DNA of 64,000 bases from Rhynchopus sp. YZ270_cl-10 (Eukaryota; Euglenozoa; Diplonemea; Diplonemida; Diplonemidae), in the NCBI GenBank assembly GCA_964035575.1, contig OZ037872.1, positions 1,302,001 through 1,366,000 on the forward strand, written 5' to 3'. The notes under the pieces were generated by a model. That model saw only the letters and a list, made by a program, of their open reading frames with translations. It was not told the origin of the DNA and made no database searches. Made by a program: the position numbers and the translations under genes. Positions 38,331 through 47,503 of the stretch are shown here, piece after piece. The first letter of the stretch is position 1. Every line of letters begins with the position of its first letter.

Positions 38331-38838
38331 CTATTTTTTTTCTCTTTTTTAGGCACCCTATTATGCCTTCTATTCAGTAGAATAGAAAGTATATGAAAGA
38401 ATCTTTGCACAGAGCGCACCCAGAACCCCTATACATCCTTCTCTCCCCTCCTTGACCTGGCAGTTGCTGCTGCCCAGGACATACCCAGGCAGCAAGCAAG
38501 CCTCAGGGAGAAAATGACGTGAAAGCACGCGAAGGGCTTTTGGGGGCAGTGTCCCGCTTCTCCTGTGTCCCCATGTATGTGGCCCGTGGGGGACATCGGA
38601 GGGTGAAAAACGTCACCGCAAACCCCAGTCATCTATTTTAGAACCTACCCCTTTCCCCCACACTCTTATTTCTCAACTTAACTCCCCTTCCCCTTATTTG
38701 TACCTGTTGTATACGTAGGTAATGTTTTAGACAAAAAAAAGCAAAATTCGGAAAAAGATCACCACCCCCAGGCCTATTTAAATCAACCCTTCCCCTTTTC
38801 GGTTTCAAAACACCCCCACACAGAAGTTCAATTTTTGA

Positions 38839-38883
38839 GGTGACTAAACACGTGAGGCTTAGGATCATCTTCTTAACCTTTTC
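38839..38883 (+). repeat. Family A hairpin just upstream of the DUF3754 gene
   Basis: GGTGA, CTAAAC/GCTTAG with one mismatch, loop ACGTGAG, GATCATCTTCTTAACC and TTTTC. A pyrimidine tract follows, ending TTATTCCAG at 38929-38930, 16 nt before the ATG. So the hairpin sits in the presumed outron. Confidence 0.8.
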
Positions 38884-38946
38884 TTTTGATTTCACACCTT
38901 CACCTAACCACCCCACCCCTTTTATTCCAGCAACACACTTACACAA

Positions 38947-40936
38947 ATGTCATATGATAAAGTACCAGAGGAGGAGGAGGAGGAAACTTCATTCCTTCCT
39001 GTAGGGGTGGATGAACTGGTGGACGCACTGTCTGAGATGGCTGACGAAGCGAAGGCGGTGGAGTTCCGCCACATGGTCGATGGGCTGCGTGTGGTGGTGG
39101 GCACGTACTATGACGCAATCTCGCAGCGGATACGCGCAAGCATCGACAGCGGGATGGCGACGCAGGAGGCCCGCAATGCGTTCCTTGCTGACATACTGCG
39201 CCTGCTGGCGTCTGCACAGTACTCCTTCCTGGAGGAGGACACCTTTGACGACGCAGGCGATGGGCAATACTCATTCAAATTCCCTAACACCGTCGAATGG
39301 AGCAAAATCGACAGCCAGCCCCTCACAGAGTACCACAAACGCAGAACCCACGAGGTCTCCCCATCTGTCCCTGCACCCCCATACAAGGCAGATGCACTGC
39401 CAGAGTTTGCAGGGAAATTGTTGATTTTGACTCGTGGCAGAGGAAAGGTGTCTTCAACGGAATACTTCGTAGACGAAAAACTGAACCTAATGTGCGAAGT
39501 TGCGTACGCAAAGATGAAGGCAGCAGTGGGGTTGGGGAAGAAGAGTAGTGTGCCTCCTCAAGGGGGAGGGGGAGGAGGAGGAGGAGGGGGGCGCAGGCCA
39601 AGCAAGACGCTGGAAGAGGCGTGCAAGGGGCGTGTCTCGCTGGTGGGGCTCTGTAAGGAGAGTGGGGTGCTGAACAACCTCTTCAAAAAACTCACGATTC
39701 AGGTATATTTTATTTTCTCGGATGGAAAAACCATGGTAGAACTGCATTGGTCCAACCCAATACTGCGAGAGGGCTTTGTAATGTCAAATTTCTTGATATT
39801 TCTCCTTTAAAAAAACTCCACGGTTCTCCCCTTTCCACACAACATTTCAGGAACCTACCTTCGAAAACGCGATTATCGTGTATTGGCCTGAGCCTGGTGC
39901 GGAGGCTGGTACAGAGGTGCATATGTCGAAGGACGTGCCTGAGAAGGCGCGGAAGAAGGGGAGCAGCACGCTTCGCAAGCGCAAGGGGAAGGAGGAGGCG
40001 GCTGTGGCGGCACCTGCACAGCGACCGGGTGTCGTGGTGTCGTCGTATGCACACATTCCGGTATGTTCACACCACACCCACACCATCACATCACATCACA
40101 TCACATCACATCACACTATAAGGGCCATATTCTGCGCAAGAATTACCCTCACTAGGCATCAACCGTCACACCACATCACACTATGTTCTAGGGCCATATT
40201 CTACGCAAGGATATGCCCCTTAAGAACATACCCTCACTAGACATCATCACACCACCTCACACTATTGACCCCAAACCTGCCAACAGTTCGGTGACCTGGA
40301 AGGTGCGTTCCCCTTCAAAGAAGTCTTCCTCCGCCCCTTCGACCTCTTCCAAGTAGGCATCTACGCCGTCATGGGCCTCCTCGTCGTCTGGGCCACGCTC
40401 GAAAGCATCTTCTCCGAAGACCAGCAAGACAGCGGTGCCTTCATGCTCCTGCAGCTCCTCCTCGTGGAGGTGTGCAGGCAGGGCTCCGTGCTGTTCACAT
40501 ACTACACGAACCTCAAGGTATGGCGATTCCTCCATATTTGCACATCTTTTTCATTTCTCAGGTCGCGTACATGCGTGAGGTGCATCAGTGGGAGCAGAGG
40601 CACAACCATGCGACAGGAATGGCTGTGGTATCGCAGCTTGTAGATGACGTGAAGGCGCAGGAGCTGAAGGAGCTTGTGGTGGCGTACTTCCTGCTGTGGG
40701 TGCACGGTCCGAGCACATCCGCTGAGGTTGACAAACGTGCGGAGGACTTCCTGCGTGAGAAGTTCTCGCTGGACCTGAACTTCGACGTTGCCGATGCGAT
40801 CCAGAAGCTTCTCTGCCTGAAACTTATCGCAAAGGACAGCCAAGGGCGTTATCTCATCACCCTTACACCAGCAGAGTGGACGAAGGAGGTTCCAACAGCA
40901 CACATCACAGCGTTGAAGTTGAAGGCAGAGACGTGA
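38947..40936 (+). CDS. DUF3754/TMEM143-like membrane protein (523 aa, 4 exons)
   Basis: Exons 38947-39702, 39851-40060, 40287-40517 and 40562-40936 all join in phase 0 (donors GTATAT, GTATGT, GTATGG). The N-terminal helical region (residues 1-130) leads to SFKFPNTVEWSKIDSQPL and EFAGKLLILTRGRG. Exon 2 opens with EPTFENAIIVYWP, the family's PTF...vvvlyR-like strand. A basic spacer follows, and FGDLEGAFPFKEVFLRPFDL is the family's K-x-F-xx-P-x-x-D motif. Exon 3 then carries a hydrophobic helix (VGIYAVMGLLVVWATL). Exon 4 ends with a winged-helix-like stretch (LVVAYFLLWVHGPSTSAEVD). TMEM143 is mitochondrial in animals; location here is unknown. A poly-Gly tract lies at about residue 205. Start set by a strong acceptor 16 nt upstream. 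Confidence 0.8.
40083..40264 (+). repeat. Tandem duplication inside DUF3754 gene intron 3
   Basis: (CATCA)n-like repeats are followed by two imperfect units of about 70 bp, each with AGGGCCATATTCT(A/G)CGCAAG, CCCTCACTAG(A/G)CATCA and CACCACATCACACTAT. They account for most of the 226-bp intron. Confidence 0.8.
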
Positions 40937-41758
40937 ATAAAAAAATAAAATAAAAACAGTCATCTTTTGAAAGGAATTCAAAAAAAAAAATAGCCATTCT
41001 TTTTTCAAAAACCCAGAGAAAAAAAATAGCTGCAATGAGAATTCCCTCAAATGCAAAGCATGAAGAAGTCACAAAGTTTTCAAAAAAACAAAAAAACAAA
41101 AAAAAAACCCAAAAAAAAAAGCTAAAATTAAGCAACGCTTGCAAACCAACACACAACACAATACGGAGTGTGTGCCTCTGTCTCCCCCCTATGATGTCTG
41201 CAGGACTCCCTCCCCTCCCCTCCCGCCAATCAACACCCTTAGTTGATTGATCCATAAAGACATAAACAGTACCGCTACCTACTAACGTGCAAAAAACTTC
41301 CTCCTCTTTCTCTCTTTGTGCGGCACACCTCCCTCCTTCGCCACAGTTTCTATTTCACACCTTTCTGCTGTTGGCGAGGGGGGTACCGCGTTTTTCGCCT
41401 GTTCGATACTTTTGGGGATTTCACAAAAAAAGCAAATAAAACTAAAAAACTTCCGCCTGTTCCCCCCCTCCCCCCAGCCCTGGATACCTTGCCAACAACA
41501 AACGAAAAGACACCATGTAGGTGGGCATTTTCCTTGGACATACTAACAAAAAACGAACAGAAAAACCCCATTTTTTTTCATTGATTTCTTTACTCTCCCC
41601 CATACCCTCCCTTTCCCTTCTCCCTTCTCCCATGCCCAACCATACAGTATACACAAAGCACACCTTTAATCTCTCACCTCTGTCGGAGGCAATATACTTT
41701 TTCGTTTTCGTTTTCATTTTCATTTCAATTTTGTAATCGTGTATCATAGGGTAGGGTC
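40937..41758. other. Intergenic region, A-rich then pyrimidine-rich
   Basis: No gene is supported. Poly-A-like tracts at 40940-41120 are followed by C/T-rich blocks at 41280-41640. ATCATAG at 41749 is the nearest upstream AG to the next ATG. Confidence 0.45.
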
Positions 41759-43135
41759 ATGGAGTCAAGCGAGTCACATCAGTATCAGGTGGTGCCGCTA
41801 CCACTGTCACCTTTTTTACAACCAGAGACACAGCCGCACCGGGGCACGAAGCGGTATGCGCATGACACCACAAGCAGCAGCAGCACAGAGGATGATAGAG
41901 AGGTGCGCGTCCCCAAGGAGCGCGTGAAGCGTCGCAAGAGAGAACGGAAACGGCCAAGGGGTGGGCGTGCACCAGAGACAAGCGAGTCTGAGTGTGGCCC
42001 CTCACCTGCACCGGGACCCTCGCCCGCACCTCTCAGGGGTGAGGGAGATGCGAAGTGGGAGCGTGTTCAGGGCAGCGACACAAAAAGCAAGTTTGAAGCC
42101 TTTGAGAAGGTGCAGGCGCACTTCAAGATGAGCAACACCACAGGCACCTATCTCTGCGAGACGTGTGGTACAGAGGAGCGGCTCCGCAGCGACAACGACG
42201 CCTTCTGGGTCGAGCGCAACAAGATGTGCAAATGCAAGAGAAAAGGCAAGCAGCTGCCTTGCCCCCACGAAGGCTGTGTCAGGGTCTTCACCGACCAGTC
42301 AAACCGCAACCGACACATTGCCACCTTCCACTCCAAACGCAACACAGACATCCGCAAGGAGAAGTTCGAACGTTCGTTGAAGTTTAAATGCGAGAAATGC
42401 GACTTCCACACTGCACGCAAGGATGTCTTCCGGAGACACGAGCTCTCCGCGCACACCAGCGAAGTGAATGCGAAGTCTGTTGGCCACCTACTCTCCCTTG
42501 TCTGCGCCTGCGGCGAAATCGCGAAGAACGAGCAGAACATGGAAAAGCACCTTGCCTCCAACCGCAATACGTGCAGACGACTAGAGTGCTATGCGCCCTC
42601 ACGCGCCTTTAAGATGTTCCCCTCGCGGTACATGAAGGGCAACGCCGACAAAAACAAGCAGGTGGCAGGACCTTCGTTCCAGCCTGGATGCTTTGAGTGT
42701 GTGTGCGGGTGGTTTGGCGTGTCGTCGTTTGCACATCAGTTCCACATTGACCACTGTGTGCTTCTGCAGCAGAAGCAAATCGAGAGCAAGTGGGTCGTGC
42801 CGCAGGAGGCTGCTAGCAAGAGTGTGCCGATACCTGCAGTCTCTGTGGTTGTGCAGCCTGACAACGTGCTGTTCCAGGGCAACTCACGCAAGGTGTGGGA
42901 GGCCTCCCAGTTGCTGCGCCGTGGAGAGGAGAGCGACACCGACAACGAGTGGATCTGCCTCGACAAGACCGCACCCCCCAAAATGATAAACATCGGCGAA
43001 ATCGAGCGCCGCGACAGCTGCACCGCTGTCACCATCCAAAGCAGCTTCAAACGCAAGGTCCTCAGAGACGCAGTCGGGGGCAGCCTTCCACTGCACCAAG
43101 ACGTTCCAAGGACACGCCCTGGTATACGAACGTGA
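41759..43135 (+). CDS. C2H2 zinc-finger protein (458 aa)
   Basis: Two clear C2H2 fingers: CPHEGCVRVFTDQSNRNRHI then ATFH (about residues 167-191), and CEKCDFHTARKDVFRRHELS then AH (about 211-233). Degenerate Cys/His clusters flank them (CETCGTEERL before; CACGEIAKNEQNMEKH and CVCGWFGVSSFAHQFHIDHC after). The N-terminus is basic (RVKRRKRERKRPRGGR), as expected of a nuclear, nucleic-acid-binding protein. The C-terminus is unstructured, with a DSCTAVTIQSSFKRKV stretch. The frame is open to TGA at 43133-43135, but GGTATACG at 43121 could be a donor, so the last few residues are uncertain. The target is unknown. Confidence 0.8.
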   Translation: MESSESHQYQVVPLPLSPFLQPETQPHRGTKRYAHDTTSSSSTEDDREVRVPKERVKRRKRERKRPRGGRAPETSESECGPSPAPGPSPAPLRGEGDAKWERVQGSDTKSKFEAFEKVQAHFKMSNTTGTYLCETCGTEERLRSDNDAFWVERNKMCKCKRKGKQLPCPHEGCVRVFTDQSNRNRHIATFHSKRNTDIRKEKFERSLKFKCEKCDFHTARKDVFRRHELSAHTSEVNAKSVGHLLSLVCACGEIAKNEQNMEKHLASNRNTCRRLECYAPSRAFKMFPSRYMKGNADKNKQVAGPSFQPGCFECVCGWFGVSSFAHQFHIDHCVLLQQKQIESKWVVPQEAASKSVPIPAVSVVVQPDNVLFQGNSRKVWEASQLLRRGEESDTDNEWICLDKTAPPKMINIGEIERRDSCTAVTIQSSFKRKVLRDAVGGSLPLHQDVPRTRPGIRT

Positions 43136-43277
43136 TAGGGGGTAGGGGGTGGGGGTTTATGCCATATCATAACTGTCCAATGTGTAAAGAGTCGGGTTTT
43201 TTGGCGTTTGCACTTTTTTTTATTGCCAGCCACACACATCTACTTACAGGGATAAGAGAAAAAAGTAACGACAGAAT

Positions 43278-44045
43278 ATGGGATACGTTGACGATGCCTT
43301 CCACGGCCTCCTGGAGGGGCATGAGAGCGGGACACACAAGTTCCTGTACCAGATGTGGATGGCAGGGCTTGTGCTCTTCACCATCCTTGCAGGCATTCTC
43401 GGGATTGCGGGGGACCATGGCATGACCTCTGTGCTCACTGCGGTGGTTGCCATTGGTATTATGCTGGTGATGTTTGTGCTGATCAGGTGGTACAGAACAG
43501 ATGGTATGGCGTCTTCCATTCCAATTCCAATTCCCCCACACACAACGTGACAATAAACCGATTAAGGGCGTTATCGAGGCCACATTTGACGCAAAAATAG
43601 GCAATTTTGTTTTCCTGCTCTTTCAAATTCCCTTTTTCATCCAGATGGCTGTCATCATAGTGCATCAATACACTACCACCCCAAAACTATTTTCTTCATT
43701 CAGGAATGGACTCGAAGTTCCGCAGATTGATATACGGGGTGATGCTTCTGTTGCTGCTCATCAACTTGTTCAACATTACCCTCTTTGGTATGCTATTCAT
43801 TTTCTCCACCCCAAAAGACCCCACCCTGCCCAACCCCTCCACTCCCCACAGCCATCGCACCCGACACACCGGACCCGATCACACCCGCACCCACCGCCGC
43901 CACCTGCTACGCTCCCCCAGGCGTGTCGTGCCCAGGACCTGACGTTATGGTTAAGTGCTTCATCAACCCACCCTCCTTCACGCTCTGCCCCCAGCCTCCC
44001 AGCCCAACCCCAACCCCTGGACCCACCACCCCCCCACCATCCTAA
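43278..44045 (+). CDS. Small three-TM protein with Cys/Pro-rich tail (167 aa, 3 exons)
   Basis: Exons 43278-43503, 43704-43787 and 43852-44045 join in phase 1 both times; both donors are GTATGC/GTATGG. Exon 1 encodes two TM helices (MAGLVLFTILAGILGIAG and SVLTAVVAIGIMLVMFVLI) ending RWYRTD. Exon 2 supplies GMDSKFRRLIYGVMLLLLLI, a third helix. Exon 3 encodes a Pro-rich tail with five Cys (TCYAPPGVSCPGPD, KCFINPPSFTLCP), probably lumenal or extracellular. The ATG is 29 nt after a TACTTACAG acceptor. No family is recognised. Intron phases and the TM match across junctions support the model. Confidence 0.7.
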
Positions 44046-44431
44046 TCCCGATCCATCGGGGGGTAATGGGGCCTGTTTCGTTCAATCCAATTTGAAAAAA
44101 GGGGAAGGGAAGGGAAGGGAGGTAAGATTGGAGTGTGGGAACACCTTTAGTGGTACACAGTGCCTGTATCCGCCTTGAGGGGTATGCATATTACCAAATA
44201 CAGCAAGACAACAAACACCGGAGAGGTAAAAAACATAGGTGGATTTTGGGGGTTTCAAAAAAGCTCTAAGGAGAGGTTTTTTTACCCCACCCGATGTGTG
44301 TTGCCTTACTGTGGCTAGGCTGTGTTTCCCCCTTGTCTTGTCTTTGAGGATAACGTGTTTTATTTCGATATGTGTCAAAATGCTTGAGAGACACATCGGG
44401 TGTTTCTTTTGTATTCCATTTTTTTTTTGAC

Positions 44432-44475
44432 AAAAAAGTACGAGAAGCTTTTTTGGGTCATCTCATAACCTTTTC
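44432..44475 (+). repeat. Family A variant with AAAAAAG/CTTTTTT stem
   Basis: AAAAAAG, loop TACGAGAAG, CTTTTTT, then GGGTCATCTCATAACC and TTTTC. A 7-bp inner stem of entirely different sequence with the same loop core and tail is strong covariation evidence. Confidence 0.75.
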
Positions 44476-44546
44476 TTTGTTTTGCTGAACAGCAAACCGC
44501 GAATATGGTTCTTTTCACATAACCGCATTTTTTTTTTTTTTGTTAA

Positions 44547-44592
44547 GGTGACTAAGCGAATGAGAAGCTTAGGGTCGTCTTGCAAGCCTTTC
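44547..44592 (+). repeat. Family A hairpin
   Basis: GGTGA, CTAAGC/GCTTAG, loop GAATGAGAA, then GGTCGTCTTGCAAGCC and TTTC. Confidence 0.8.
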
Positions 44593-45507
44593 TTTTTCAG
44601 TCTGTTTCGGTTAAGAAAAGAAAGTATATGAAATAATTTTTCAATATTTGTTGATTTTGTTTTGGTTCTTTTGTGAAATGTGATATTATTAGCCGGTTCA
44701 GTAGCACCCCCCCTGGACACAGTACGGGGGGTGTATGGCCTCACAAGTCAAGCATCAAAACGAGACTGTCAAAAAAAAGTGCAACACCAAAACAAAAAAA
44801 AGGACAAAATATTTTCACAGTAATATGTGCATCTCTCCGTTTTTAAAAAAATCAGCAAAAGAGAAAAATTACCCCAAATAGCAACAATGAAGCAACATTA
44901 CTTTTACGCGTGGCTTGTCGTTTTTTTTTTTTCTTGCGTTTGGTGAGTTTTTTTTTTTGTTTTTTCAACTTTGTGTTTCTGATTGTAGAAATGCACAACT
45001 TTCTGTTACAGTACACATTGTAAATAATTTGGTTTTACTTGTTATTTTTATCGTTGGGTTACAACGGTGAAATCATAAAGTAAAATCACAAATCGAGTCA
45101 TTTATTTCACTGTTGTGCATCAAATGGGTGAAGGGAGGGAAACTTTGTGTGTATTTTTCAAGATGTGCATGCACGTGAGGCAGAATGCATCTTTTCTAAT
45201 TTTTGAAACAACCAAGCAACGTACGGCTTCGGCGTGTCTATCTTTGTTGTTATTTTTTTTTTTAGTATTGAAGCGTGTGTTTGGGGGGTTGTTTTTTGTC
45301 AAGCAATTTCTTAGCTTTGCAATAAAAGAAGCATTTCTATGATTCGTGGTCTGGGGGGAGGCCTTGTCAATGTGTTTCCCTAGAACCGCACTGCAGCCAA
45401 ATGGCTGTGTATGGGATGTGGGTGGGGTGGGGTGGGGTGTCATTTTTCTGTTCCATGTTTTGTTTTATTTTCAAAATGATCCTCAGCTCGAGCTGGTTTC
45501 ATTTTTT

Positions 45508-45562
45508 TTCCCCAAGGTACACTGTCACGAGAGGGCTTTGTATTTCAAATCAACTTTTTTTT
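45508..45562 (+). repeat. Family D, 3' part
   Basis: AAGGTACACTGTCACGAGAG then GGCTTTGTATTTCAAATCAA and CTTTTTTTT. Confidence 0.65.
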
Positions 45563-45673
45563 GGGTCAGATGTGCATGCATGTGAAGCATATTCTCTCCA
45601 AACTGTTTTGTTTTCATTCTGTGAATTTTTTATTGTTTGGTCCGGCGGCTTGATGGAAGGGGGGTTGTTTTTA

Positions 45674-45710
45674 AGTGACCATGAGAGACGTAGCTTCACC
45701 TTCTTAACGA
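45674..45710 (+). repeat. Degenerate family A copy
   Basis: AGTGACCATGAGAGACG, then TAGCTTCACCTTCTTAAC. The layout is recognisable; pairing is weak. Confidence 0.35.
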
Positions 45711-45782
45711 GACGTCTTGGTGAGGCATACTGAAAATTTCAAGATTTTTTTTTGTTTTTCAGTTATCTCGAGAATGTGTAGG

Positions 45783-45904
45783 CCCCACTGTTGCGTGATC
45801 TATGAACGGAGAGAGATTTTTTTTTTTCCGCTCTAAGCAGCGTCTCACAGATTCTCACAGCCTGTTGTGTGTCTTACGGAGATCATAGATCACCCAACAG
45901 GGGA
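45783..45904. repeat. Foldback element, 122 bp
   Basis: Arms CCCCACTGTTGCGTGATCTA then TGA, and TCATAGATCACCCAACAGGG, pair over about 21 bp with two mismatches around an AT-rich core. Confidence 0.7.
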
Positions 45905-46464
45905 GAGCAAAAAAACAAAAAAAGAAATATAGTGGAGTTCATCCTCGGGTGTCTGCATTAATACAAAACCAAATTTTCAGAATAATGTTACCGAACAACT
46001 GTCGGGGACATGTCAAGGACCTGTCAATATGGGCCCTCTCGGGAACACCATTATCTGGAACACTATTATAAGAACAAAAAGGAAAAAAAAACAACGAAGT
46101 TTTTGAAAAACAGCAACCCTTCAACAACGTGAGAAAGTCTTTCTACCCTCCTTTCTGGCTTCATATATCTCCATCAAAAATGAAAAAAAAAGTCTAGTGC
46201 ACATTGCATCCGATCACACTAACAGAACCAAGTTTTTTAACAGAACAGAGCCCAGCCGTTTGTCCATTTCCGTTTCTTTGTTTATATATCCCCGTGTGTC
46301 AAAAATAATAATAATTGCGTTTTGTTTTGTGGTCTTCTTCGAAGTGATTTTAAAGCACTTCCGTTTTTTCTCCCCCCGGCTGGCTGCGGTCAGGCTGCGT
46401 CTTCTACTAGATGCTTTTGTGCACCTTTTTTTTTTTCCTCTTTTTTATGTGCCGTACCAATGAA

Positions 46465-46554
46465 GTGCTCTCCTGGGGTTCGATAACCAAGCGGAGAACC
46501 AGTGCCTGCGTCCGGGGGTCTGACGAAAGGGGCGTTTGCACTTTGAACTTCTCC
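46465..46554 (+). repeat. Family B repeat, best copy
   Basis: GTGCTCTCCTGGGGTTCGAT, AACCAAGCGGAGAACC, AGTGCCTGCGTCC...GGGGCGTTTGCACTTTGAAC, TTCTC. AGTGC and GCACT can pair, so this too may fold as a hairpin. Confidence 0.75.
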
Positions 46555-47401
46555 ATTGAAAGGTTACAATGCACGAGACGAGGTTCTTCTTCATCACTTT
46601 TTCATTTTTTTTTCATTTTTCTGTCCTACACTTTGCCATATATGAGTCCACCTCATTTTTTCCTGAAAATTTTGGTAGGATTGAAGTTTGGGGGCGTTTT
46701 AAACACCACACAAACACTAAACACCACCAAATTTTATGCAAAATCAGGTGAGGATGGAGATGGGCAAAGGGGAATGACTGTATTCTCTCTCAGCACACCC
46801 TTCCTTAACTGAGGGATGTGGTGGTATGTGGACAAAAAAAAAAACCCCCCCTGTCTTTATTTTGACAGACGAATTGGCAAACTGACAGTTACTGTTGTCA
46901 ATTGCTGTATAAGAAGTCTGTAGTGCAGTGTGTGTGTGTGTGTGTAGGTTATGTGTGTATTCCTGTTCGCAACACTTTTGCTGAAGGGAAGAGTGTTGGT
47001 GCAGATTTTTGTCTCTAGAGGCCCGTTAGCTTTTTTTGGCATCTTTCAATATTAGTAAAAGGGGGAGTGATATAAGAAGCACCAAAAAAAAAAAAAAAAA
47101 CAAAAATACCCCCATATTCTTTGAAATGAAAGAAGTCAAAAAAAACAAAAAAAAATGTGGGCCAATGAACGAAAAAAAAAAAATGCCTCCCTTTTTTTTA
47201 CCAAACTCCCTTCTCATTTCCCCACAATCACCCCCCTCTCGCTAACTCCAAAACCAGACGTTTGGATCTCCCCCCCCTCCCTCCTCCTCTCCCTCCACCC
47301 CCCTGCTTCCCTCCCGCGTCTATTTACACTTTACACCCCTCCTCTTCTCCTCAACCTCTCTCAAACCAAAACTCATATTACATCTTTCAAACCTTTTTCA
47401 A

Positions 47402-47449
47402 GGTGACCTAAGCAAACAGAGGCTTGGGTTTTCATCTTAAGCCCTTTTG
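47402..47449 (+). repeat. Family A hairpin upstream of TMEM117
   Basis: GGTGA, CCTAAGC/GCTTGGG, loop AAACAGAG, TTTCATCTTAAGCCC and TTTTG, followed directly by the pyrimidine tract that runs to the first ATG. Confidence 0.8.
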
Positions 47450-47503
47450 TTGCTCCTCTCCCTCTCCCTCCTCCTCCTCCCCCTCCCCCTCCCCGCTCCC
47501 TCC

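Larger units (their letters stand above)
33626..38946. other. Gene-poor 5.3-kb region of nested inverted-repeat elements
   Basis: It contains the composite foldback region 33785-35460, the long element 35461-37606, and sense-strand family B pieces at 37930-37985 and 38100-38330. A family A copy at 38839-38883 lies just before the next gene's acceptor. No conserved gene is seen; one 53-aa ORF is listed separately. Interior ORFs of 36.0-37.3 kb are not convincing. Confidence 0.55.
44046..47503. other. 3.4-kb intergenic region of repeats
   Basis: No gene is supported. Contents: family A at 44432-44475, 44547-44592, 45674-45710 and 47402-47449; family D 3' part at 45508-45562; a foldback at 45783-45904; family B at 46465-46554; many T or A homopolymers; a (TG)n run at 46930-46945. 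Confidence 0.55.

Noticed and set aside
43121-43277. Splicing of the zinc-finger gene into the following TM-protein gene
   Set aside because: A GGTATACG donor-like site exists at 43121, but the downstream ATG 43278 has its own acceptor (43248-43249) and a complete three-exon model, so two genes are more likely.
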